From Oxytricha trifallax (taxonomy: Eukaryota > Ciliophora > Spirotrichea > Sporadotrichida > Oxytrichidae), in NCBI GenBank assembly GCA_000711775.1, contig ARYC01000203.1, forward strand, positions 1 to 64,000: a DNA stretch of 64,000 nucleotides. Direction: 5' to 3'. A model generated the notes under the pieces. That model saw nothing but the letters and a program-made list of their open reading frames with translations. It was not told the origin of the DNA and made no database searches. Both the position numbers and the translations under genes were made by a program. Below, piece after piece: positions 23,202-33,829 of this stretch (positions are counted from its first letter, which is position 1; the number at the start of each line of letters is the position of its first letter).

Positions 23202-23993
23202 ATGGAACAAAATAATTAACAAGAAGTACCATTAAAATAAATCTAGATCAGCTTTACTGCGAAAGAGCAACCTGAAGGTGATGGGGCAAGAGTCAGAAGA
23301 TTTATCGGTGTTAAACAAATACCAACTTTAGATCCGTTCCTTATGCTAGATTGGTTCAATGTTAAACTCCCAGCAGGCTTCCCAGATCATCCCCATAGAG
23401 GTTTTGAGACAGTCACTTACTTGATGAGTGGAGAATTTTATCATGAAGATTTTAAGGGACACAAAGGTAAATTGGGACCAGGAGATATTTAATGGATGAC
23501 TGCTGGATAAGGCATAGTTCATTCAGAAATGCCAGCAAGTTTCACTGAGCCAGCAGTAGGATTTTAGTTGTGGATTAACCTCGACAGCAAGAACAAGTTC
23601 TGCGAGCCACGTTATCAGGAGTTCGGCAGTCGACTGATTCCTGAGTTCAAGGACACGTCATTCAAGGCCAAGGTCATTGTAGGCGAGGTGTTCGGAGTCA
23701 AGGGTCCAATAGAAGCCAAGACCCCAACCTACTTCCTCGACTTCTACATGGACAAGGACAAGACTTACGACCACAAAATTCCTGCAGGTTGGAACTCCAT
23801 GGTGATTGTGCACAGCGGCTCCTTGTAAGTTCAGGATTCAAGCACTGTGTTGAAGAAGGGAGACGCTGCTTAATTCAAGATCTCAGAAGGTCAAGACCAA
23901 TACCTGAGGTTTAACGCCTAAAGTGATGAATTAAAATCATATGAAAACTTCTTCATACATATTATGATTTTTAAATTATATTTAGGGAGTTGA
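23202..23993 (+). CDS. Pirin-family cupin protein, copy 1 (3' end missing or elsewhere)
   Basis: ATG 23202. The N-terminal cupin carries the pirin metal-site signature: [14 protein letters not shown], then [11 protein letters not shown], and GPGDIQWMTAGQGIVHSEMP. Pirins are iron-binding cupins acting as nuclear cofactors or quercetinases. The frame continues to FNAQSDE at about 23928, where it leaves the pirin sequence and hits TGA 23991-23993. Copy 2 has about 55 more residues there, so copy 1 has lost its last segment, or that segment lies elsewhere in the germline. The 3' half from about 23.52 kb is about 95% identical to copy 2 at the DNA level, while the 5' half is only about 70% identical. 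No IES interrupts this copy. Confidence 0.85.
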
Positions 23994-24830
23994 AGAAATG
24001 CAGAGTTTTATTTAATGTGAACTTAATATTTATTCTATATTAATCATATAAAAAGTTCAGAGATTAATAAATCTAATCAAGATAGTAAGTTTGAAATTTC
24101 TCAATTTGATACGAACCAAAAAGTAAAGAATATTTAGTATTTTTTTAGAATTCTATGATACTTTATATATTAAGGCTAGTACTATTTTTGCTTCTTAATT
24201 TTTTCTTAATAGCTGTTAAAATAAATCTTTTAATAGTTTGATTGAATTATGTAATATACAATGACAGATATTTTAGATTTCACTGAATTTATAAAAATCT
24301 ATTAGGTCTCATGTGTGTTTTTTAAATAATTTATTAGCTTACTTCATCCTTTTCCTAATATAGATTTTTCTAGAATTGATTAACTTTAAATCATATTTAG
24401 TTTCAAGCATAATGATTTGCTTACAAGCAAATTCTCTAATTTTAAAATCAACTTACACTTATCTGATTTGTTTAATCTTAACAAGCTATGACGTTGAATA
24501 TCCTAGAACGTACTATAGAAATAACAATGTTTAATTGAAAACATAAATTAAGGCACAGTCTATAATTTTCATCTTAATTTACTAAGTTGGTTTAGAGATT
24601 ATAAAATAACATGGTTACGCATTTACAACAAATAAATAATTTAAAATGATGATTTTTTTCATAATTCATGAGAACTTGTTTTCTACTTTATGAGCTTTAA
24701 TTACTACAACATTTTATTTATTAAAAGCAATAGACTCTTATTTTATAGAACTTTCTTAATTACCGAGAAAATTTTTGTTTTTTTTTTAAAAATAAATACT
24801 TCATTGTTTCTATTTTATATACTTTCTGAT
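23994..24830. other. AT-rich spacer
   Basis: Low-complexity AT-rich DNA between pirin copy 1 and element E. Nothing recognised. Confidence 0.5.
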
Positions 24831-25095
24831 AAAACCCCAAGAGTATAATTTTAAGCAATTTGGGTGAATTAGTTGTAAAATAAATTAGAGAAATATTAAT
24901 AAATAAGTTTTAATTAAGTTCTTCTACAAACAACAATCAGCACTAATATAGAGAATGACTTTGATACTATATAAGATATATTCATTTAATTTTTCAAAAA
25001 AGTGAAACCCCATTAGCTTAATTAGAGGGATGTTTGAGATTAGTGAAAAATATATTTAAATGCTTAAATTAAAAAAATGTTTTATCAATCACTTA

Positions 25096-26730
25096 TCAGC
25101 AAAATGTACTTATATCATGAATGTGGGAGTGAAGCTCGCGAACTAGAGCCATGCCATGACAACTCCATCGTTGACCTCTAGTGGGGGGATCTAACACATC
25201 CATAATACTGTCGAAGGGAGGGATGCACTGATTGGTCCTAACCCTATCATAGTAAGAGAAGATCTTGGCGATTCTGGCGTGGGTCTTCCTGCTAGGGTCT
25301 GGTGCAGTGGGAGCACTCCATTTTTCCTATAATCGAATTTAAGTTTTAATGTTTAAATCTTAATTAATTAAAATAGGGCAGCCGTTAAAACTATAACTAA
25401 ACCCTTAAATTAAACTATTAAACGATTAAATAATTTTAAACTTACAAAATCTCCCAGACTTTTTTGCCTTCGAGTTTTTTAGGAAATGTTGTGCTAGAGG
25501 GGCCATCTTAAGGTCATTTTGTAGCCCTTTGAAAACTAGGGGGAACTTGGGCACTCGGGGCACACAGCACACGCCCTGGCGGAGTTGCGCTCAATTTTCT
25601 TTTTCCCTAAAATTAAAAAATAAATAAATATATTTAATTGATTAATTGATGATCCCCCAATTGTAATTGGTAAAAATACTAACCCATTCAGACCTCCTTG
25701 AGGCTCAGGTGCTTCAGAGCATCGACTAAGGAAGGAGTAAATGCCCAGGTGATCGACCTCATGTCACAATTAGGGGTAAGAGATTATAGTCAGCGGGGGT
25801 GCCTGGAAGGTCTTTCTTGGGGAGTGGCTCAGGAAGATCTGCTTGATCTGTATAAGATTTTTTCCTAAGGCTACTAAGTTAAACTTCTCTAGATTAGAGG
25901 AAATCTCTAAATGAAATCGTAATAGCACCAGAGGAAATCCGTGAAAGAGTAGGCGTCCCTGGCCGAGGAGGGCTCTTATGAACATCTCCTGGAGGTCTTT
26001 ATCAGCTGGCCTTTTGCAGGGCTTTTTAAAGATCTGTTGGTCCCTAGATTACTAGTTGAGTGACCGTGAGGGATCTGTCCGTTAATTCTTAGGTTGTTTT
26101 ATTTTCTCTAGTAATTCGTTCAGTTATCGATGCAAGTCTGGAGACAGGCAGCCCACTGATGAAGTACAAGACTAAGAATCTGCACATTCTTGCCTTTTCC
26201 CTCTGAGGGCGTCCGCTCCATTAAGTCTGTTGAGAGTCGCAATGTCTCATCTTTGGGTTTTCGCAGCAGAGCCGTTGGAGTTCTATTCAATAAGAAGTCT
26301 GAGAGCCCCCCACCTCCGACCTCGGTCGCGTTTCACTATTAGGTACTGCCCCCCTTATTCTCAAGGTCTCCTCTCTCGTATCGTCATGTAGTCTATCTGA
26401 TCGATATGTCGCTTCTCTGGGGAAGGTAAGCTTGCGCACGGATAGTCGTAGCTCGATGCTGCTGTTGACCATCTCCTGGTAGTGGCTGGTCACGTTCCTG
26501 CCAAAGATGGCATCTACCATGTCTTGCATCTCCTTGTAGGATCTCCAACCAACAGACAGGTTGTCCATTAAGCATCTGAGTCTCGTCCCAAAGATGGCGG
26601 CGTCTGGGATGTGGGAGGGCTCGAGGGCGACGCAGAGGATTGATGGGAGGAGCTGGGCGTCTAACTCCACCGATGGCGACGAGAGGAAGGGAATGATCTT
26701 GAGCGATACTGTATTATCTGGGCTCACCAT
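25096..26730 (-). CDS. Unrecognised spliced gene of element E
   Basis: ATG 26730 opens MVSPDNTVSLKIIPF; a frame of about 150 codons follows and ends near an apparent 26-nt intron at about 26.33 kb. Further exons contain KPKDETLRLSTDLMERTP, LQEMFIRALLGQGRLLFHGF, LVDALKHLSLKEV, and a last exon from about 25.32 kb with KIFSYYDRVRTNQC and GMALVRELHSHIHD, ending at TGA 25096. Introns near 25.33-25.44 and 25.61-25.68 kb are AT-rich with GT-AG ends. GC content and codon use differ sharply from the host genes. No known transposase motif (DDE, YR, HUH) could be made out. The frame extends upstream of 26730 into AT-rich sequence, which is probably not coding. Confidence 0.5.
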
Positions 26731-26838
26731 CTTTGTTTGGTGGAGCGTATAGATAATAATAATTAAGGGTAAATATATCAAATAAAATTTAATCAAATCA
26801 GGCTTCAAAAGTTGGTTGCTTTTCGATTTGTGAAGCAC

Positions 26839-26841
<3 letters not shown>

Positions 26842-26870
<29 letters not shown>
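26842..26870. repeat. (AT)n microsatellite
   Basis: About 29 bp of alternating A and T just upstream of the element E gene start. Confidence 0.95.
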
Positions 26871-26873
<3 letters not shown>

Positions 26874-26981
26874 TACTACTATAATTTTACATAAAGCAAC
26901 CAACTATTTATAATAATTAAAATACTATATTTATCAAAAATTCAAATTCAACTTAATTCAAAAAAATACTCTTGGGGTTTT

Positions 26982-27758
26982 ATAAATCATCGAAAACTAT
27001 TGTTTGGGCTTATTAATAATCTTTTTCTTTATTTAGCAATAAAATATATTATAAATATTAATGAATGCTGCGTGATATAAGTAAATTTAAAGTATATTTT
27101 CTTGATTCATAAACAATAATAAATTTTATAAAGTTCTAAATATTCTTAAATTCAAAATATTTTTATTTCTAAAAGTTAGATTAATTTGGGAACTTCACTA
27201 AATTTAATTAATATATTTAAAAAAATTATTCCTTTAATTAATTAAATAATCTTACAGCTAAGTTACTTATTTAAAAATATTGAAAAGGATTAATTAATTT
27301 TATAGTTGATTAAATTTGCTTGAAAATATAAATTAATATATTTTAAAATCTAAAATGATATATTTAAGTCAAATTTAAAGTAGTAGAATTTTTTTCAATT
27401 TATTATTGCTCTTATATTTTATCAAACTCCTACAAATAATGAAATAGAATTAGAATATTTATTAATAATAAAAAACCTAATCCCTAGTCATATTTTACTA
27501 CCATAAAATTAAAGAATTTCATATGTTTCATTTCTCAAATAATAAACTACTGTGATAATTAAAAATATTTTGTAGATTAATTGAGGTAAGAATAGCAAAT
27601 GATTTATAATATGCTTAACAAGTATATTAAAAAATTATTAAATTAGATTTATTGTTATAGAAATAAATTATAATTATAATATTTATCAATAGTATAAAAG
27701 CCAATTGTCTTAATTAAATTATAATCTTAATTAAAATCTTTAAATAACTATCAATCAT
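26982..27758. other. AT-rich spacer
   Basis: Very AT-rich upstream region of pirin copy 2; nothing else seen. Confidence 0.55.
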
Positions 27759-30700
27759 ATGGAATAAACCATTCAACAATAACAAGTGCCTCTCAAACAA
27801 ATACAAGTGAGTTTCTCTTCTAAAGAGCAAGCAGAAGGAGCTGGTGCGAAAGTAAGACGTTTTATTGGAATCAAATAAGTGCCAAATCTGGATCCATTTC
27901 TAATGTTAGACATGGCTAGTGTAACTCTGCCTGCTGGTTTTCCTGATCATCCTCATAGAGGATTCGAAACAGTGTCTTACTTATTGAGTGGGGAAATGTA
28001 TCATGAAGACTTCAAAGGACATAGAGGCAAATTAGGACCTGGAGACGTCTAATGGATGACAGCTGGAAAAGGTATTTAAATCACAAAAAATATAGATCAT
28101 TATTAAATAAAATTTGGGGTTAGAATAATAAAAAAAGAATTTGAGTTTTATATAAAAATTCAAAAATAATTCTTAAGAAAATATTAATTATCGTCCATGT
28201 TAATTTATCTGCAAACTTAAAGTAACCTCAAACTATTATTTTTAAAGATAAAATGTTACACTCATTGTTTTTTTTAAAAAAAAAGACAGATAAGTGAAAT
28301 TAATTTGATTAAATTTAAATGAACCAATTAAATTATTGAAAAATTTAAAACTTTGATCTTATTAAAAGTATCATTGCTTAAATCTTTCATATTATTCAGT
28401 AAGAAGAAGCAGCAGTAAGAAATAATCATATGCATTTATTATAACTTTTAGATTAAAAAATTACTTTTTGTCATTCCATTTTTCAATCTTCTTCTATAAT
28501 TTACTATTTAATAAAAATAATAAAAAAAAGAAGATATAGAAGACTATAGATGTTTTGTAATATTGATGACTTACATTTAAAATTTATAATTTGATTCTTC
28601 TTAAGCATGATTAGATATTTATTTGATAAAGCGTAATATTTTTCAAATGATATTGTAAATTGAGCAATTGAGGATATAGAAATATACCAAAAAGATTTGG
28701 CAATGCTTATCAAAAATTATTAAGGAAATAATTGATTAAAATGCCTCTTAATATCGAGAAAAAAGTAGGATTCAGAAAAAAAGAAAGATTTAATTAGAAT
28801 GTTTTATAGTAAACTAAGAAAGCAAATAGATTTATGAATTAGGATTTAGGAATAGATTGTTCATTCAGAAATGCCAGCAAGTTTCACTGAGCCAGCAGTA
28901 GGATTTTAGTTGTGGATTAACCTCGACAGCAAGAACAAATTCTGCGAGCCACGTTATCAGGAGTTTGGCAATCAGCTGATTCCTGAGTTCAAGGACACGT
29001 CATTCAAGGCCAAGGTTATTGCAGGCGAGGTGTTTGGAGTCAAGGGCCCAATCGAAGCCAAGACGCCAACCTACTTCCTCGACTTCTACATGGACAAGGA
29101 CAAGACTTACGACCACAAAATTCCTGCAGGTTGGAACTCCATGGTGATTCAAAACCCCAAAACCACTTAGTGAGGTTTATAAGTGCTTTGATTTGTAAGT
29201 TATAGTTGGGATCTTATTAGGGTTAGTAGTAGAGAAATTAGGCCAATTTGCAAAATGAGAAATAGAAATTAGCGAAATTTAGGGTCTATTTATAATGAGT
29301 AATATTTAGATTTACTGCTGAAGCTTAGGTATGGCACGAGTATATATATATAGACTAAGAAACCATTACTGAATCATGCAGCTATAGCAAAGCTCCTCTG
29401 CAAGAGTGCCTCAACAGTTAGGTATCATTGCTTGTTGGCTGTTTAGCATTATAGTTTAATCACTTGAAAGCATTCTTCAATAAAATAAAAGTTGTCACAG
29501 CACCATATTGACTACCTCTGCGACTCAAACTTTGAAGTATTGTGCACACTTTCCATTAGACTACCAAGCTGTGATGTTTCATCGTAAGTTTCCTGACATG
29601 CATATGTCTCCTTAGACTATATAGCCAATATTTATAGAAGAAATGGTATTACTTTCAAGATTGTCAACAGAGTGAAGAGAGTGATTGATTTTACAGTGCC
29701 ATTTTATAGTAATAAATTAAACTATATATATGATTAAATGCAGAGGGCTATTGACAATAACATCAAGTTATTAAACGCTGATTAAGATGTGTTTACCTTC
29801 AACACATTTATTAATAAGTCTTGGTATAAGAAGTATGATAATATAGAAGTCTACGATTAGAAAGTAAAGATTGTAACCCATTCAATTTTAGCAGGTATTA
29901 GTGAAGACTTTGGCTCAGAAAGTTATGTTATTCATCCTCGCTCTATTAAGAGAGAGTAGTACATAGAGTTCCTTCATAAGTTTAGAGATAAATACAACGA
30001 TTAGGAGATCATCCTGTTTGTTGACAACTTATCAGTTCATAAGACTACTAAGGAGTCTAAGAAAGTTTATGAAGAGTTAAACATAACTCCTGTATATAAC
30101 GTTCCCTATAGCCCACAGTTTAATTTAATCGAATTCTATTGGAGTTAAATTAAGACTCACTTCAAGAAACTGCTGCTGTATCACCTTATGCATGACTTGC
30201 CTATCGATACAGTAGACTTGATTCAAAGCAGCTGTAAGAGAGTAAGCATAGATAAGACAACAGTTTGTGCGAGAGAAGGAAGAATGAATGTTTATATATA
30301 GTGTTATATTTAAATGAATGAATAAGTTCACATATTAAATTAACCCAGAAAGGGATTAGGCTTCTCCTTCTTATCCTCTTCTTATGGCTTGCTTTGGCCC
30401 ATATTTCTTCTCTTAGTGCCAGCTCCTGCATCTATGCTCATTTCATCTGGCTTTTAAAAATCTTTATAAAGTCTCTTGCTCAATTCATGAATAGTCTATG
30501 ACTTTCTCTGTCTATTAACTTTTGCATATTTTTTCATTAGGAATATATCGGTTCCAGGTTTCCCTACAAAGTTATGTGTAAAAGCTTACTAGAGAAGTAT
30601 GGATGCTTTTTAAGCTCCGCAAGCCAGATCTCGCTTATTAGTATGCCTTGGTTCTTTTAATCTTCAAGAGAAATAGAGTAGCGTTTCTTGTGAGCTTCTT

Positions 30701-33379
30701 CTATGATTTCTTTGAGATAGCTCTCTCTTAAAGTGCCAAGAACACCAGAGAAGAAGCTCCTTTCTGGAAGTTTGTTAGAGAGTTGTTTCTTGGTAGGAAG
30801 ATAAACTTCCAACTCTTCATCTTTCATCGCATCCTCGTAAAGATTAGTGACTGAAATCTCTGGGTAGTTTGGTATTTCTATCAACTTAATTTCATTGTTT
30901 TTGAGGGCTTTATTCTCATCACAGAGTATCGCTCTTAGAAATGAGATTTTAGTACCTTCCATCGTTGGAAGGAATAAACTCACTATAGTATATGATTAAG
31001 TATAAGTCACATGCTGACCATGCTAAGTAAGGTATCGATAGAGATCTTCCTTGCTTAAATCTTGAGATCATTTCTTAAGTTTCAACCCTCTTCATTGCGG
31101 TACTTATGAATTCCATCCTTGTTCATTCTCTTCTTTTTGAATTTCAAATTTTAATATATAGAGTTCTGAATCCTACTGCTTAAAATCTTTGTATTAAATA
31201 TGGGAATCTTTTAGGAGGTCAACCTACTAAAGATACATGGAGAAAACTTGCAGAAGCTGTTACAAACTTCAGAGATGGAGCTCCATTTATATCAATTTAG
31301 TTCCATTAAATCAGTACTAAATTTGTTTAAATTTAATTAGTAATGATACTAATTCCGTTTAATTTTAATTGGTACCAATTTTATTGTACCATAACTTAAT
31401 TAGTACCTAGTTTTAAACTAATAAGGTTTTAATGAGAGGTTATTAGAGTTTTATTATAGAAATTTAAATATGAATTTAAACATGGCGGCTAACTTAAATC
31501 GAAAAGCAGTTTCTCTTAGCAGTGGATAATCATAGTTAAACTTTGGCTCAACTAAAAGGCCAGAAGTTATTTAAGTTGAGAGGGAGGTAGACCTAAGAGC
31601 TCTTGAGTTTGAATTAAAGGTCTTCAAAATAGAAGTATAGAACTTAAAGGAGAGTGCAGAGATTGGACTTTAAATATAAATTGAATATGTTGAGGACCTA
31701 AAAGAACAGGTCCCTGTTGTAAAGATAAAAACATTTTTATGTGAAGACTGCTAGAATCTTTTCTCAACCGAACAAAGCTTGAAGAGATTACTTAAAGAGG
31801 TACACTTTGGCAAAGCCAAGATATATTTCAAGCATGACAAAGTGGATGGAAGGCACTAATGCACAACTTGTATTAAGTCTTATTCTCACTCTGCAAGAGT
31901 TAAGAGGCACATGCAAAAGCATCACCTCAATGAGTTCTTGATTTAAGATAAAGAGACATAAAATCATGTGCCAGCTAAAAGAAAATCAAATACTCTCGAG
32001 TCTTAAAAGAGAGCTACAGGAGAAGCTCAAGAGAATGAAAAGATAAGAATGGATGAACTAACCTGCAGGCAATTCAATTCTAGCCTGCTTCCAAGCAAAT
32101 GCTATGACCATTCCTGCATTGAATGCAAATAATCTAAGTAGTTGTATTGAGAATTACTTGCATATAAGTGTTCCTAACAAGGCAAAGCTTATATTGGTTG
32201 ATGAGTATGCATACAAGATGTACCCTTTCAGCTATCTCCTTAAGAACGAGCAATACTAAAATAAGCTTGCTAACGAATATATGATTCTTAGAGATACATA
32301 GAGAAAAGATTGCAAGAACTTGCTTAAGTTAGATGATGTTATTTTAAGCAATGGTTTTATCGCACTGAGACTTAAGAAATATGAAATTACTCTGAGAGAT
32401 TATGTATATCATAACAGATACCCAGATGACTTGAATGATATATTATCAAATATGATAAATGGTGTCAAAGAGTTGCATGAACTTGGATATGTTCATAGAG
32501 ATTTGAAACCTGAAAATGTAATGCTGAACCTATGCCCTTTAGAAGTCGTAGTTATCGATTTCAATAGAGCCTTAAGATAAGAGATAGTAACTTTATCAAA
32601 GGTTCTTGGCACTCCTGGCTACTTCCTAATAAGAGAGAAGTGGACGAATGGATCAGTTTAGTGGGATGTATGGACAATTGCTGCTATAATTTAAGAAAGT
32701 GACATGGAATGCATGTCTTACTATGTTACCTAATAAGAGAAATATTCTATTAGTTATGCAAGTAAGCATATAAAGCAAGACGACATCTGCAAGGAAATCA
32801 AACAGATTGTAGAGATGATAATTGTAAGAGCACCATCATATCCAAGATAATCCTTAGACGATTTACTTGAACCATTATAGAGAGCAAGATTAAAGAGATA
32901 CAATAAAGACAAGCAGATAAAATTTGTTTGAGCTAAATCGCAAAATAATTATTAAATATTCTTAAAATTCACATAAAACCTGCACATTTTCTACAAACCC
33001 CAATAAGACCCCAACTATACCCTACAAATCAAAGCACTTATAAACCTCACTAAGGGGTTTTGGGATTTCGATTGTGCACAGCGGCTCCTTGTAAGTTCAG
33101 GATTCAAGCACTGTGTTGAAGAAGGGAGACGCAGCTTAGTTCAAGATCTCTGAAGGCCAAGACCAATACCTGAGGTTCAACGCCCAAAGTGATGGAACTG
33201 GGTTCGTACTCCTTGCCGGCAAGCCCATAAATGAACCCATAGTTTGGAAAGGACCCTTTGTCCTAAACACTTAGGAACAAATGCAATAGACTTTTAAAGA
33301 TTATTCCTACGGTAAGAATGGATTCGAAGGCGCTAATGGTTGGGAATCTGACATTAAAAATCTAAGGTATGAAGAATGA
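27759..33379 (+). CDS. Pirin-family cupin protein, copy 2 (cut by an IES and a TBE)
   Basis: Three segments: 27759-28076, 28859-29149 and 33074-33379. ATG 27759; TGA 33377-33379. Removing the 782-bp IES and the 3.9-kb TBE, each with one copy of its ATT repeat, gives a full-length pirin: [22 protein letters not shown], shortened here to its HPHRGFET and [20 protein letters not shown] cores, and a C-terminal end ([20 protein letters not shown]) that copy 1 lacks. Neither interruption is a multiple of three in effect on the frame (782 and 3924 with its repeat; the latter is, the former is not), so the IES join is a real frame test. Segments 2 and 3 are almost the same as copy 1; segment 1 is diverged. 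Confidence 0.9.
28077..28858. other. IES in pirin copy 2, pointer ATT
   Basis: Pointer ATT at 28074-28076 and 28856-28858; 782 bp, very AT-rich. The join restores TAGKGIVHSEMP in frame. No transposon end or gene is visible in it. Confidence 0.8.
29597..30300 (+). CDS. TBE 42-kDa transposase (N-terminal part disturbed)
   Basis: The frame is open with TAA/TAG as Gln from 29597 to about 30.3 kb. Motifs of the Tc1/mariner/IS630 superfamily: LLNADQDVFTFN around the first Asp, [14 protein letters not shown] around the second, and [18 protein letters not shown] with the catalytic Glu. Known TBE transposases act together in genome rearrangement. Upstream of 29597 the protein continues in other frames (about 29.29-29.59 kb), so the N-terminal DNA-binding part has been shifted by indels. 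No TGA is met soon after 30.29 kb, so the end is approximate. Confidence 0.85.
30328..30983 (-). CDS. TBE 22-kDa protein
   Basis: ATG 30983, TGA 30328, opposite to the other two TBE genes as in known TBEs. A 26-nt GT-AG intron (GTAAGC...TGTAG, near 30.57-30.60 kb) is needed to keep the frame. Lys-rich C-terminus ([20 protein letters not shown]). Function unknown in all TBEs. Identified by position and element context as well as size (about 205 residues). Confidence 0.75.
31482..32931 (+). CDS. TBE 57-kDa zinc-finger and protein-kinase protein (one frameshift)
   Basis: ATG 31482, TGA 32929-32931. The N-terminal half is coiled coil plus two C2H2-like fingers (FLCEDCQNLFSTEQ and [21 protein letters not shown]). 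The C-terminal half is a kinase-like domain with [22 protein letters not shown] (DFN in place of DFG) and GTPGYF in place of APE. A one-base loss near 32.06 kb puts the kinase half in another frame; the related copy at the right window edge reads PAGNTILACFQAKAMSIPAL across this point. The protein is standard for TBEs; its role in the element is not known. Confidence 0.85.
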
Positions 33380-33829
33380 AAAATGGAGTTAAGCAAATAA
33401 AATTCTTAAAATTGTTTTGATTCCAGTACATCTTAAATATAATTACGTCATATATGAATGCTAAAATCTTTTAACCTTAACATATACAGCAAAATCTATA
33501 ATCCACGTAATACTTTGGTTATTTAAATATTATAAGTATTAATTCTGATAAATAAATTACGTGTATAAAAAGTGGATTGAAAATCTTAGAAATTATAATT
33601 TCATAGAACTTTATCTTAATTATAAGAAAAATTATGTTAACTCCAAAATAAACTAGTAGAATGAAATTGAATTATATATTGATGGACTGGTGTGAATTAA
33701 TATCTTGAAATTTTAAACTTTATATATATATTTAAACAAATAACATCTTATCTAGATATATAAACCGGGAACCCTTTTTTTATCATTTTATATATGTAAT
33801 ATATCTTTAATTAGTTTACTAATATCAAC
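33380..33829. other. AT-rich spacer
   Basis: Between pirin copy 2 and the coiled-coil gene; nothing recognised. Confidence 0.55.

Larger units (their letters stand above)
24831..26981. mobile_element. Element E: 2.15-kb transposon-like unit with telomere-like inverted ends
   Basis: The left end reads ATAAAACCCCAAGAGTAT and the right end is its reverse complement, an 18-bp terminal inverted repeat that begins with the ciliate telomere unit. The unit encloses a GC-rich, intron-containing minus-strand gene (25096-26730) in otherwise AT-rich DNA. The flanking target duplication is at most 2 bp (AT or TA; the repeat makes it ambiguous). TBE elements also end in C4A4 repeats, but no TBE gene is seen here. 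I do not recognise the family. Confidence 0.6.
29150..33070. mobile_element. TBE telomere-bearing transposon, full length
   Basis: 3,921 bp with inverted ends: left CAAAACCCCAAAACCACTTA, right (reverse complement) CGAAATCCCAAAACCCCTTA, both followed by GTGAGGTTTATAAGTGC. Flanked by ATT on both sides (29147-29149, 33071-33073), the ANT target duplication known for Oxytricha TBEs. It carries the three known TBE genes: 42-kDa transposase (+), 22-kDa protein (-) and 57-kDa zinc-finger/kinase (+). It lies inside pirin copy 2, so it must be cut out precisely for that gene to work. It is not fully intact: the 5' part of the transposase frame and the middle of the 57-kDa frame are shifted. Confidence 0.95.

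Noticed and set aside
26731-26838. Upstream extension of the element E gene by 36 codons
   Set aside because: AT-rich, hydrophobic low-complexity, adjacent to an (AT)n run; the Met at 26730 begins the GC-rich coding part.
31190-31320. Extra gene between the TBE 22-kDa and 57-kDa genes
   Set aside because: Only short frames; the region corresponds to TBE non-coding DNA between its genes.
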